Part shown: piece after piece, positions 1 to 7,119 of the stretch
How positions within the stretch are numbered: the first letter of the stretch is position 1
How the letters are laid out: every line of letters begins with the position of its first letter
Assembly: GCA_030603345.1 (NCBI GenBank)
Contig: JAUVXZ010000006.1
Location: forward strand, 1 to 32,924
Length of the DNA: 32,924 nt
Direction: 5' to 3'
Source: Pseudomonadota bacterium
GTDB taxonomy: Bacteria > Desulfobacterota > DSM-4660 > Desulfatiglandales > B25-G16
Notes under the pieces: generated by a model
What the model was told of the DNA's origin: nothing
The model's database searches: none
The model's input: the letters and a program-made list of their open reading frames with translations, nothing else
Position numbers and translations under genes: made by a program

Positions 1-2
1 CA

Positions 3-941
3 ACAGGTGATACCTTTTGCATTGGGGATAATCCAGTCGTGTTTGATCCAGCTCAGCCATTTTCGCCAACCATCTCTTTCGCCATAGAAGCCACTGAAAA
101 AGAGAATGAGGACAAGGTATACTCTTCTCTGGCCAAGTTGATGGAGGAAGATCCTACCCTCAAAGTGGATAGAGATCAATCAACCTCAGAGATTATCCTG
201 TCAGGAACAGGTCAGATTCACCTGGAGAATACGAGGGATAAATTAAAGAGAAAATTTGGTGTGGAGATCAATCTGAAGACCCCAAAAGTCCCTTACAGGG
301 AGACGGTTAGAGGTGCCAAAGAAAAAATAATCTACCGGCATAAAAAACAGACCGGGGGGCGAGGTCAGTTTGCCGAGGTACATTTTGATATTTTCCCTTT
401 GGAACGGGGGGAAGGGTTTGAGTTTAAAGAGGCATTGACTGGCATGAATGTGCCCAGGAATTTTGTCCCAGCTGTTGAGAAAGGAATAGTGGAGGCTATG
501 AGGAGTGGTGTCTTAGCGGGATACCCTGTTGTGGACTTAAAGATCCGTTTTTATGATGGAAAATCCCATGAGGTCGACTCTTCTGAGATGGCCTTTAAGA
601 TTGCTGCCTCCATGTGTTTCAAAAAGGCTGTTCAGGAGGCTACACCTATTCTTCTTGAACCGATTATGAGCATAGAGATCAGAGTCCCGGAAGATGTAAT
701 GGGAGACGTCATAGGTGATATTAACGGCAGGAGGGGTAAAGTCCTGGGGATGGATACCGAGGGGAAGCACCAGATTATAAAGGCTGAGGTGGCTCTTGCT
801 GAGGTTTTGAGATATTCCTTTGATCTAACATCAATGACTGGTGGCAGAGGCAGTTTCCAGATGGAGCATTCACACTATGAGGAGGTTCCACTGCAACTAG
901 CAGACAAGATAATAGCTGCCTCTAAAGGAGGGACAACCTAG
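3..941 (+). CDS. Elongation factor G-like GTPase, C-terminal part (5' end outside window)
   Basis: The frame is open from the first bases of the window, so the GTG at position 39 in the ORF track is internal and the gene starts upstream. What is visible covers the end of domain II and domains III, IV and V of an EF-G-type translational GTPase; the GTPase domain is off the window. Domain III has SGTGQIHLE, domain IV has the HKKQTGGRGQFAEV loop and PRNFVPAVEKG, and domain V has LLEPIMSIEIRVPED and the GDINGRRG turn. The divergent domain IV and the C-terminus ending in ADKIIAASKGG fit the EF-G-2 (FusA2-like) paralogue group better than canonical FusA. The usual str-operon neighbours (rpsL, rpsG, tuf) are not seen; mog follows after 13 bases. 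EF-G2 versus canonical EF-G cannot be settled without the N-terminus. Confidence 0.93.
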   Translation, partial: TGDTFCIGDNPVVFDPAQPFSPTISFAIEATEKENEDKVYSSLAKLMEEDPTLKVDRDQSTSEIILSGTGQIHLENTRDKLKRKFGVEINLKTPKVPYRETVRGAKEKIIYRHKKQTGGRGQFAEVHFDIFPLERGEGFEFKEALTGMNVPRNFVPAVEKGIVEAMRSGVLAGYPVVDLKIRFYDGKSHEVDSSEMAFKIAASMCFKKAVQEATPILLEPIMSIEIRVPEDVMGDVIGDINGRRGKVLGMDTEGKHQIIKAEVALAEVLRYSFDLTSMTGGRGSFQMEHSHYEEVPLQLADKIIAASKGGTT

Positions 942-954
942 AGGTTGCCGATTG

Positions 955-1440
955 ATGATAAAGGCTGGGGTACTAACTATTAGTGATAAAGGATCCAGGG
1001 GACAGAGAAAGAATGAATCTGGCGCTGTGGTTGCTGATTTGCTAGCCAAGGCCGGGTACCCTGTTGAGAAACAGGGTATTGTCCCTGATGACCAGGAAAA
1101 GATTGCAGAGTGTTTGATTACCTGGGTTGACAAAGATGGTCTCGGACTCATTGTGACTACCGGGGGAACTGGGGTCAGCCCAACTGATGTAACTCCTGAG
1201 GCCATGCTCAGGGTGATCAAGTATCAGGTGCCTGGTATGGCCGAGGCCATGAGGGCCGCGAGTCTGAAAAAAACCCCTCATGCTATGCTTTCCCGGGCAA
1301 TTGTCGGGGTCAGGGGAAGCAGTCTCATAATAAATTTACCCGGAAGTCCTGATGGTGCAAAGGAAAACCTGTCTGTTATCTTACCAGCGCTGAGCCATGG
1401 GCTGGCTAAAATTGGTGGCGATCCGAGCGACTGTACTTAG
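955..1440 (+). CDS. mog: Molybdopterin adenylyltransferase (MogA/MoaB family)
   Basis: About 161 residues, the usual size for a stand-alone MogA/MoaB protein. The family adenylylates molybdopterin with ATP before molybdate insertion in the cytoplasm. Diagnostic motifs are TTGGTGVSPTDVTPEA at about residues 68-83 and INLPGSPDGAKEN near residue 127, which form the MPT- and nucleotide-binding site. The ORF track starts at TTG 952; I prefer the ATG at 955, which has GAGG about ten bases upstream. The gene lies 13 bases after the EF-G-like gene and may be cotranscribed with it. A second Moco gene, moaC, lies 3 kb downstream, and two large Mo-enzyme systems occupy the right end of the window, so the Moco genes have obvious clients. 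MogA versus MoaB naming is not resolvable here. Confidence 0.93.
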   Translation: MIKAGVLTISDKGSRGQRKNESGAVVADLLAKAGYPVEKQGIVPDDQEKIAECLITWVDKDGLGLIVTTGGTGVSPTDVTPEAMLRVIKYQVPGMAEAMRAASLKKTPHAMLSRAIVGVRGSSLIINLPGSPDGAKENLSVILPALSHGLAKIGGDPSDCT

Positions 1441-1516
1441 ATTTCCCGGACTATGCGGTTATCAAAAACAGGGGTAATTGACTGCTGCCCATCCTACCAA
1501 GTTTCCGCACTTGATA

Positions 1517-1697
1517 CCCAAACGGAAACCCCTTTTCTCTTAGTCTAAAACGTTTTTTGACAAATCTAAGGCTCCCTCCAGGCGATGTCAAAACTCACCT
1601 TTAGGGCTCAAACAGTTGACATCGCTTATCTTCCAATTCGCCAAGATTTGTTAGCAAAAAACGTTTTAATGACCGCTCAAAGGGATTTCCGTTTGGG
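1517..1697. repeat. Large imperfect palindrome in a 425-base gene-free stretch
   Basis: The 1441-1865 gap has no credible ORF but holds a long inverted repeat. The outer arms are CCCAAACGGAAA at 1517-1528 and TTTCCGTTTGGG at 1686-1697. Within the arms AAAACGTTTTTTG (1547-1559) pairs with CAAAAAACGTTTT (1655-1667), and ACAAATCT (1560-1567) pairs with the AGATTTGT around 1644-1651. A second hairpin sits in the centre, GGCGATGTCAA (1581-1591) against TTGACATCGC (1616-1625). It could be a MITE-like repeat, a structured RNA, or a large bidirectional terminator between mog and the convergent lipoprotein gene. No transposase is present. Confidence 0.75.
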
Positions 1698-1865
1698 CAA
1701 CAGCCCGTCTACACCTGATACCCACTGGAGTAGCTGTCCTTATCAGGGATAAATCTCGGTTTCTTCTCGGAGAAATCCATCCTGATGGAAAACCACCCTC
1801 AGTGCCCTGGGTGAAGCAAACTTCCCAGAAAAGGCATTCCTCAGGTTAACAATAACGTTATGAGG

Positions 1866-2339
1866 CTAGATGCTCTGGAAGCCTTGTGCAACGAGGATTT
1901 CTGCTTCGGTAGTAAAGGTTTTGCTGATTATGGTGATGACGCAAAAGCGGTTTTCTTTCTGAAAGAACATGATAGTTTTGGGCGATGTAATGGAGCTCAA
2001 GAAACGCCAACCGTCCTCGAGTAATTTAATCCTAAAGAAGCTGATCAGAGAATTTGATTCAACCTTCCCGGAAAAGGTGAGCAATCCAGAGGCAAATTCG
2101 GTTGTTTGGAAGACAAAGGACCTCTCCCTTTGAATCTCCATTTCCTTTGGAACAGGCACATCCTTAAAATCGTAATAAAGAGCAGCTTGTGCTTCCACAC
2201 CTTGTTGGACGGCTTGGGATTGTTCAGGAGCTGTTGTCTGTTCGGAGAGGGTGCTGGTGGCACAGGCGGTGATGGCTATCAGGAAAAGTATAGCCAAGAA
2301 CTGTGCCATGAAAGCTTTGAAAAACTTTAGGTCTCGCAT
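1866..2339 (-). CDS. Small predicted outer-membrane or periplasmic lipoprotein, unknown function
   Basis: I start at the ATG at 2339, residue 12 of the ORF-track version, because GAGGAGG lies about seven bases upstream; the protein is then 157 aa. The N-terminus is basic, followed by a hydrophobic segment and a lipobox-like ITAC, so a diacylglyceryl-modified cysteine at about residue 26 is expected. After a low-complexity Ser/Gln/Ala linker, the C-terminal ~110 residues form one compact alpha/beta region with DFKDVPVPKEM, SGKVESNSLISFF and DGWRFLSSITSPKTIMFF. I have seen this general pattern in hypothetical lipoproteins of Desulfobacterota but cannot give a family name. It is convergent with mog and divergent from the NhaD-like antiporter gene. 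Confidence 0.8.
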   Translation of the reverse strand: MRDLKFFKAFMAQFLAILFLIAITACATSTLSEQTTAPEQSQAVQQGVEAQAALYYDFKDVPVPKEMEIQRERSFVFQTTEFASGLLTFSGKVESNSLISFFRIKLLEDGWRFLSSITSPKTIMFFQKENRFCVITIISKTFTTEAEILVAQGFQSI

Positions 2340-2451
2340 CTTCAAACCTCCTCTTTTTTTTCCGTATATCACAAAACCAAATGGAGGTCTATCCGATTTT
2401 TCAAAATTCGGCGTTTATCGTGTAAATGAAGATCTCAGTGGTAATTTCTTC

Positions 2452-2480
2452 TTGACTCAATGTGTCCCCCCGCCTATACT
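2452..2480 (+). promoter_or_regulatory. Sigma70-type promoter for the NhaD-like antiporter
   Basis: TTGACT at 2452-2457 and TATACT at 2475-2480 are separated by exactly 17 bases, each one mismatch from consensus. Transcription would start near 2487, giving a leader of about 120 nt before the ATG at 2610. That is long enough for the folded element described next. Confidence 0.75.
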
Positions 2481-2486
2481 TCCACC

Positions 2487-2609
2487 GACTTCGAGACACA
2501 GTCTAGTGCAGGATACATTCTGGTTCTGGACAGAGGGATTAACCGAGAAGTGTAGACGATGCAACAATTGCCCAAGTAGAAAATTGTTAATTCTCTGTGA
2601 GGCGCATTA
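2487..2609 (+). ncRNA. Structured 5' leader, candidate cis-regulatory RNA (possibly Na+-sensing)
   Basis: A 12-bp stem forms between 2514-2525 (UACAUUCUGGUU) and 2541-2554 (AACC, G bulge, AGAA, G bulge, UGUA) with a 15-nt loop. Loop bases ACAGAG (2530-2535) are perfectly complementary to CUCUGU (2593-2598), which directly abuts the GAGG Shine-Dalgarno at 2599-2602. That pseudoknot could cover or release the ribosome site. A second hairpin, AACAAUU/AAUUGUU, lies at 2563-2587. Na+/H+ antiporter genes are known targets of the Na+-I (DUF1646-motif) riboswitch. Assignment to that class is only a suggestion, since I cannot check the consensus here. Confidence 0.5.
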
Positions 2610-4058
2610 ATGAAATGGAAAAGTTTGATTTTGCTTTTGCTCGTTTTTTTTGCCCTTTTCTTTCCCGTCTTTGCAGCAGGACATTCCCCTGAGGGGGGTT
2701 CCGAACACATCAATTTAGGTGAGATTCTCTCTCTTTACAGCACTATTCCATTTATCGGGATATTGCTTTCAATCGCCTTATTGCCTCTTTTTGTTCCCGG
2801 ATTCTGGCACCATCATTTTGGAAAGGTCTCGGCCTTTTGGGCTATTGCCATAGCAATCCCTCTCTTAACTGCCTATAAGGGAGTAGCGCTTCACGGTTTT
2901 CTTCATATCCTCATAGCGGATTATGTCCCCTTTATTATCCTGCTATGGGGTCTTTTTACTATCTCCGGGGGTATTTTGCTTAAGGGGAGTTTACGGGGAA
3001 CACCTTTAGTGAATACCGTCATAATTGTCATAGGAACTGTTCTCGCATCATGGATGGGAACAACCGGAGCCGCCATGCTACTTATCAGACCGTTTTTGAG
3101 GGCTAATAATTATCGAAAAAACAGGGCATTCATGGTGGTTTTTTTCATCTTTCTTGTGGCAAACATTGGCGGGGCACTCACACCGGTGGGCGATCCTCCA
3201 CTATTCCTGGGTTTCTTGCACGGCGTTCCCTTTTTCTGGACCTTTCGCCTCTTGCCTCACATGGTATTGACTGCCATGATCTTGCTGGTCATGTATTTTT
3301 TACTCGATCTCTATTATTACCGGAAAGAAGGGCATACCGAAAGCGGCCAGATAGATGAAGGAGAAAAAGTACCTTTGGGGTTAGTCGGAAGCTATAATTT
3401 TATATTTTTGGCTGGTGTCGTTGGCTCGGTCATCTTTAGCGGATTGGTGAATTGGGGGGAGGTAAGTACGTTAGGTGTGGCCAGAAACGTTCAAGAGTGG
3501 GGGAGAGACGGTTTTATTATCCTCATGGGCGTGCTTTCGTTGATATTTACCTCTTCTCAGATACGGGAGGATAACGAGTTTACCTGGTTTCCCATTAAGG
3601 AGGTGGCCTATCTATTTGCAGGAATATTTATAACCATGACCCCCTGTCTCCTTCTCCTTCTGGCAGGGAGCAAGGGTGCACTTGCCTTCCTTATAGGTGC
3701 TGTAAAAGAACCCGTTCACTATTTCTGGGTTACGGGGATCCTTTCAAGTTTCCTGGATAATGCTCCTACCTATTTAACCTTTTTCACGAGTGCTCTCGGG
3801 AAGTTCTATCCAGGTATGCCAGAAGGGATGGCTGTCTCAAGGTTGATTGCTGAAAACCCGATATACCTCATGGCTATTTCTGCAGGTGCTGTTTTCTTTG
3901 GCGCCAATACCTACATCGGAAATGCACCTAATTTTATGGTGAGGTCAATCGCGGAAGAGGCAGGCACACCCATGCCGAGTTTCTTTGGGTATATGTTAAA
4001 ATACTCGATTGTCTTTCTCTTTCCTGTTTTTATTATCGTAACCCTTATATTCTTTTAA
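2610..4058 (+). CDS. NhaD/UIT6-type Na+/H+ antiporter (ion transporter superfamily)
   Basis: 482 residues with an N-terminal signal-like hydrophobic segment followed by about 11-12 further membrane segments. The ArsB/NhaD fold (COG1055-like) is indicated by ASWMGTTGAAMLLIRP near residue 145, GGALTPVGDPPLFLGFLHGV near 187 and FLDNAPTYLTFF near 385, which are the paired re-entrant ion-binding regions. The likely role is electrogenic exchange of cytoplasmic Na+ for H+ at the inner membrane. The ATG at 2610 has GAGG seven bases upstream. Expression probably depends on the promoter at 2452 and the structured leader. The stop codon TAA overlaps the stop of convergent moaC in a shared TTAA, leaving no room for a terminator between them. 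The exact cation preference is unknown. Confidence 0.88.
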   Translation: MKWKSLILLLLVFFALFFPVFAAGHSPEGGSEHINLGEILSLYSTIPFIGILLSIALLPLFVPGFWHHHFGKVSAFWAIAIAIPLLTAYKGVALHGFLHILIADYVPFIILLWGLFTISGGILLKGSLRGTPLVNTVIIVIGTVLASWMGTTGAAMLLIRPFLRANNYRKNRAFMVVFFIFLVANIGGALTPVGDPPLFLGFLHGVPFFWTFRLLPHMVLTAMILLVMYFLLDLYYYRKEGHTESGQIDEGEKVPLGLVGSYNFIFLAGVVGSVIFSGLVNWGEVSTLGVARNVQEWGRDGFIILMGVLSLIFTSSQIREDNEFTWFPIKEVAYLFAGIFITMTPCLLLLLAGSKGALAFLIGAVKEPVHYFWVTGILSSFLDNAPTYLTFFTSALGKFYPGMPEGMAVSRLIAENPIYLMAISAGAVFFGANTYIGNAPNFMVRSIAEEAGTPMPSFFGYMLKYSIVFLFPVFIIVTLIFF

Positions 4059-4510
4059 GATGCATCAGGTTGGGATACGGGTCTTTTGACCTTTTCAATA
4101 ACCCTGATATCGGTGATCCGAGTGGATGGATATTGACCGCCCTCATCTTTCTCAAGATATTTAACCATATCCCAGATAGTAGCAAGGGCTATTGAGACAC
4201 CTACGAGGGCCTCCATCTCTACCCCAGTCATAGCTTCGGCCTTTACGAAACAGCTGGCCTCAATAAAATCCTTTCCCAGAGAAAAATTGAGCTCCACAGT
4301 ATTGAGTGGGATCTGATGGCAGTGGGGAATCAAGCGAGAGGTTTCTTTAGCTGCATTCATGCCCGCTATTTCAGCAACTGGTCGGGGGTCTCCTTTCTTA
4401 ATCTTATCGTCTCTTACCTTTTGGATTGTTTCCGGGGAGAGGATTATTCGCCCTGAAGCTCGTGCCTCTCTTACAATAGTCTTCTTACTGGTAATATCAA
4501 TCATACCCAT
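4055..4510 (-). CDS. moaC: Cyclic pyranopterin monophosphate synthase MoaC
   Basis: MoaC converts the MoaA product, 3',8-cyclo-7,8-dihydro-GTP, into cyclic pyranopterin monophosphate in the first stage of Moco synthesis. Visible motifs are KGDPRPVAEIAGMNAAK, LIPHCHQIPL (active-site loop) and KAEAMTGVEMEALVGVS. The C-terminal EKDEGGQYPSTRITDIRV resembles archaeal and deltaproteobacterial MoaC more than the E. coli version. The ORF track extends 42 residues upstream, but that part has no family similarity. The paired ATGs at 4510 and 4504 (MGMIDIT) match the family N-terminus, giving about 151 aa. The ribosome site is weak (AGG about 15 bases upstream). It follows the DUF1178 gene by about 110 bases on the same strand. 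Confidence 0.92.
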   Translation of the reverse strand: MGMIDITSKKTIVREARASGRIILSPETIQKVRDDKIKKGDPRPVAEIAGMNAAKETSRLIPHCHQIPLNTVELNFSLGKDFIEASCFVKAEAMTGVEMEALVGVSIALATIWDMVKYLEKDEGGQYPSTRITDIRVIEKVKRPVSQPDAS

Positions 4511-4622
4511 AATAATGAAAGTGCCTAAAGTTTGGAGTTGTCGGCTCGAAACGAGTAACGAGGTCCGGGGATATTGTGTAAATATCTTATATATGCCGAT
4601 GGTTTTGATGGGGTGAGGACCA

Positions 4623-5042
4623 TTAATTATCCTCATCTTTAGGTTTAATGAAAGGGAACTTGAAGAATTTGATCCCCTCTTCTTTGAGTGTTTTTTCTTC
4701 TTCTCCTGTAGCCGATCCCCTGATATCCCTCTTTTTTGCTACGCCGTAATGTATTTTCAGGGCCTCCTTAGTGAAAGCAGTACCCACGTCTTCAAAATTG
4801 TCCTTTATATACTCCATTATGCCCATGGCCAGTTTTTTGTAATCAGGCTTACCCTCTTCTGGCTTTTCCTCTCCTTTCGTGCTCTTTATTGCTACCGGAG
4901 AGAATACTCTGGTTATTTTGTTGCTCTTACAAAAGGGGCAGGTAATCATTCCCTTGGAATCCTGCTCGTCGAATGATTCAAGGTCCTTAAACCACCCTTC
5001 AAAGCTGTGTCCATTAGAACATCGCAGATCGAATGCAATCAT
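4623..5042 (-). CDS. DUF1178 family zinc-ribbon protein
   Basis: 139 residues. The N-terminus MIAFDLRCSNGHSFEGWFKD followed by TCPFCKSNKITRVFSPVAI is the hallmark of the DUF1178 family. Cysteines at about residues 8, 35 and 38 with His12 make a probable zinc ribbon. A charged linker rich in Lys, Glu and Pro (about 54-66) leads to a helical C-terminal half with YIKDNFEDVGTAFTKEALKIHYG. The family is widespread in proteobacteria, small and cytoplasmic, with no established biochemical role. It probably forms a short operon with moaC. Confidence 0.88.
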   Translation of the reverse strand: MIAFDLRCSNGHSFEGWFKDLESFDEQDSKGMITCPFCKSNKITRVFSPVAIKSTKGEEKPEEGKPDYKKLAMGIMEYIKDNFEDVGTAFTKEALKIHYGVAKKRDIRGSATGEEEKTLKEEGIKFFKFPFIKPKDEDN

Positions 5043-5075
5043 TTTACCACCAATAAGAAATTTCGCATAAGTTCA

Positions 5076-5176
5076 GCCACCAAGTCACAAAGGCACGAAG
5101 AAATGGTTATGTTTTTTGTCAAAAATGATATTTGAAGAATTATATAATAATCTTGGTGTCTTAGTGTCTTTGTGGC
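5076..5176. repeat. Inverted repeat with arms made of tandem CAC-N-AAG-N heptads
   Basis: The left arm (5076-5100) reads GCCAC, AAG, CAC, AAG, CAC, AAG with single variable bases between. The reverse complement of the right arm (5152-5176) reads the same with different variable bases, so 21 of 25 positions agree. The arms flank about 50 AT-rich bases between the DUF1178 and XRE-cupin genes. As RNA it would form a long imperfect hairpin, which could end transcription of the XRE-cupin gene. Short repeats of this AAGNCAC type occur dispersed in several anaerobe genomes. Confidence 0.75.
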
Positions 5177-5196
5177 CTAAGTATTACCTTTCTTTC

Positions 5197-5889
5197 TTAT
5201 TCAGTATACAGCACAGCTAATATCGTTGTCGTATGTTTGCCGTGACACCTTACGAGGTGTGGAACAGTAGAGTCGTAATATATCGCATCACCTGTTTCAA
5301 GAAGGTGAGCTTCTTCCCCGAGGCGAACCTCCATGGTTCCCTCAAGAACATAGATAAATTCCTGACCATCATGGGTTGACCGCTCCTCTTCAATATGTGA
5401 TGGCTCCAGCTTTACAATTAAGGGCTCCATATGCCTATTCTTCTTATAAGGGGCCAGAGATGAAAATTCGTACCCGTACTTATCGCTTGTTTTGGCGTCA
5501 TATCTAGATACAAGCTTTCGGTCATTTTTGCGCACAATCGTGTAAGGGAGATCCTCAGCACCAGAAATGAAGTAACCCATCTTCATGTCAAGGGCCTTTG
5601 CCAGTTTGATAATGGTTCCCAGGGGTGGAGATATTTCCCCTTTTTCTATTTCCGTCAAGAGTTCAACCTTTAATCCCGTTCTTTGAGAAATGTCTTCCAG
5701 GCTCAATCCCCTTTTCTTTCTTATCTGTTTGACGTTCTCACCAACCTTTAGAATAATCTCTTTCTCAGAAACAGCGTAACCAGCTCTATCCGCAAGATAT
5801 TTTTCTTCATCCTTTGCCGAGAAGTGACCGAGGTCATCTAAAAAATCTGCATATCTATCAGTTTCAGGGCCTGTCTTTTTTTCTTTCAT
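5197..5889 (-). CDS. XRE-family transcriptional regulator with C-terminal cupin domain
   Basis: I start at ATG 5889, which has AGGAGA six bases upstream, rather than TTG 5913; the protein is then 230 aa. An N-terminal ~45-residue charged region is followed by an XRE helix-turn-helix at about residues 47-102 (VGENVKQIRKKRGLSLEDISQRTGLKVELL split over helices 1-4). A cupin_2 domain follows at about 155-228, with GQEFIYVLEGTMEVRLGEE and ETGDAIYYDSTVPHLVRC. The family senses small ligands through the cupin barrel and represses or activates metabolic genes, often including its own. A strong promoter lies just upstream at 5929-5957. The ligand and targets are unknown. Confidence 0.9.
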   Translation of the reverse strand: MKEKKTGPETDRYADFLDDLGHFSAKDEEKYLADRAGYAVSEKEIILKVGENVKQIRKKRGLSLEDISQRTGLKVELLTEIEKGEISPPLGTIIKLAKALDMKMGYFISGAEDLPYTIVRKNDRKLVSRYDAKTSDKYGYEFSSLAPYKKNRHMEPLIVKLEPSHIEEERSTHDGQEFIYVLEGTMEVRLGEEAHLLETGDAIYYDSTVPHLVRCHGKHTTTILAVLYTE

Positions 5890-5909
5890 GCTTCTCTCCT
5901 TTAATTGGC

Positions 5910-6104
5910 TCAAGAGGCCGTTATTTTCTTAATATCATCCTTGCTCGCTGGTGTCAATGAGACGAAAGGGCTCATGACACGAACGGCTGATTTAAGGGGT
6001 TCTAACCTCAAAGGAGTCAGCCCCTGTCCTTGCATGAGAGCACAAAGCTTGCGGGCAAGAGGGGTGATCAGAAATTTTGCTTTAGGTATTGACCGGTTAA
6101 AGAT
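5910..6104 (-). other. Open stretch without good start: possible gene remnant
   Basis: The 5914-6238 gap between the Nudix and XRE-cupin genes holds no ORF-track gene I believe. On the minus strand a frame is open for about 64 codons (IFNRSIPKAKFLITPLARK...SPFVSLTPASKDDIKKITAS). It ends 21 bases before the XRE start. Its composition looks protein-like, but the only ATG (6035) has no ribosome site and a stop precedes the frame. I cannot name a family. It may be the tail of a decayed gene or chance. Confidence 0.3.
5929..5957 (-). promoter_or_regulatory. Sigma70-type promoter for the XRE-cupin regulator
   Basis: On the minus strand a perfect TTGACA (5957-5952) is followed after 17 bases by TATTAA (5934-5929). 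The position fits a leader of about 35 nt before the ATG at 5889. It overlaps the end of the possible gene remnant. Confidence 0.6.
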
Positions 6105-6238
6105 CTATTTACAGATCTCGCGGTGCCCGCGTAAGGTATTGCCACGAACTCTTGCCTTCTGTGGGCAGGCATTGTTGTTTCGCACCTGAGTATGTGTCCC
6201 TGTAGTTTGCGATGACTCAGTAAGAAAGGGGATGCTCT

Positions 6239-6667
6239 CTAGTCGAATTTGATCTTTTCCTTCAGGAATGCTCTTGTGCTCTTGGTTACCGGAAGCTTGT
6301 CTAGTTCTCGGGGACCGATCCAGCGAGCCTCGCATGCATCACTTCTGGGATGTGGGCTGCCACTGATATAATCGGCAAGAAGATCAACAATCACGTAATG
6401 GAACCGGATGCGTCCCTGGTCGTCGCGTTCAATCAGGTCAAAGGTATATACCGGGTTTCCAGCCCGGATGATAACCCCTGTCTCTTCCCTGACCTCTCGC
6501 TCGGCTGCCTCTTTCAGGGTTTCCCCCAATTCCAGGCGACCGCCGGGAATGGCCCAGAACCCCTTACCAGGCGGTTGGTTGCGCTTGACGAGAAGAACTC
6601 TGTTCTCTCTGAATACCAGTGCCCCCACCGCAACCTGAGGGCTATTCGGATACTCACTCTTTGCCAT
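6239..6667 (-). CDS. Nudix hydrolase
   Basis: 142 residues, the size of a single Nudix domain. The Nudix box GX5EX7REUXEEXGU is complete at about residues 43-65 (GRLELGETLKEAAEREVREETG), preceded by GFWAIPGG. It should hydrolyse a nucleoside diphosphate linked to another moiety, in the cytoplasm with Mg2+. ADP-ribose-like and 8-oxo-dGTP-like substrates are both possible; the sequence alone does not decide. The C-terminal EARWIGPRELDKLPVTKSTR resembles many ADP-sugar-type members. The ATG at 6667 lacks an obvious strong ribosome site. Confidence 0.9.
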   Translation of the reverse strand: MAKSEYPNSPQVAVGALVFRENRVLLVKRNQPPGKGFWAIPGGRLELGETLKEAAEREVREETGVIIRAGNPVYTFDLIERDDQGRIRFHYVIVDLLADYISGSPHPRSDACEARWIGPRELDKLPVTKSTRAFLKEKIKFD

Positions 6668-6904
6668 AAGGGTGTGCCTGCTGGTTTTTCCCGTGGTGAG
6701 AACCTCGCCTGTAAGGAAATTTCAGGTTCCTGGCCCTTACTTACCACATGCTCCACAGTTCCCATAGGATTTTATGAAAGGCTCTGACCCTCAAAGATCG
6801 TTGTTATTCTACCTTGTAAAACCACGTCCTTCACCGCATAGCGGGATCTTCGATAGGCGTGGTTAGAGTTAATTGGCTCTGCCTGAAGGAAACAGGAGTA
6901 TTGG

Positions 6905-7033
6905 TGGAGTAATAGAGTATTGATCTCCGGGTCAAATAGATATTTGGGCTTTGGAAGCTATTATATTCTGTTGAAGATGCGCAGTATGGTCCTGTTTTCC
7001 ATTATTCCATCGCTCCATCATTCCATTACTCCA
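6905..7033. repeat. Inverted-repeat element with a TCCATNNN octamer array
   Basis: Four and a half tandem octamers beginning TCCAT occupy 6998-7033 (TCCATTAT, TCCATCGC, TCCATCAT, TCCATTAC, TCCA). Their end ATTACTCCA (7025-7033) is the exact reverse complement of TGGAGTAAT at 6905-6913, so the array forms one arm of an imperfect palindrome. The design parallels the heptad element at 5076-5176. Confidence 0.6.
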
Positions 7034-7066
7034 GAAAAACTCAGGAATGACTGACAATCTTCATAA

Positions 7067-7081
7067 GCCCCCTCAGGGGGC
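7067..7081 (-). terminator. Terminator-like hairpin after the AEC transporter gene
   Basis: GCCCCCTCAGGGGGC is a perfect 6-bp stem with a 3-base loop, 39 bases after the stop of the minus-strand AEC gene. No strong T-run follows on either strand, so it may only stabilise the 3' end. Confidence 0.4.
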
Positions 7082-7119
7082 AGATCAAGGCCACGTCCTT
7101 TGGGCGTGAATTCTTTACT

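Larger units (their letters stand above)
6668..7119. other. Gene-free stretch with repeat units and a GC-rich hairpin
   Basis: No believable ORF lies in these 450 bases. The left part contains a weak dyad AACCACG/CGTGGTT (6820-6826 and 6858-6864). The right part holds the octamer array and a perfect 6-bp hairpin, both listed separately. Confidence 0.6.

Noticed and set aside
6998-7033. CRISPR array
   Set aside because: Units are 8 bases with no spacers and no cas genes nearby; it is a short tandem repeat.
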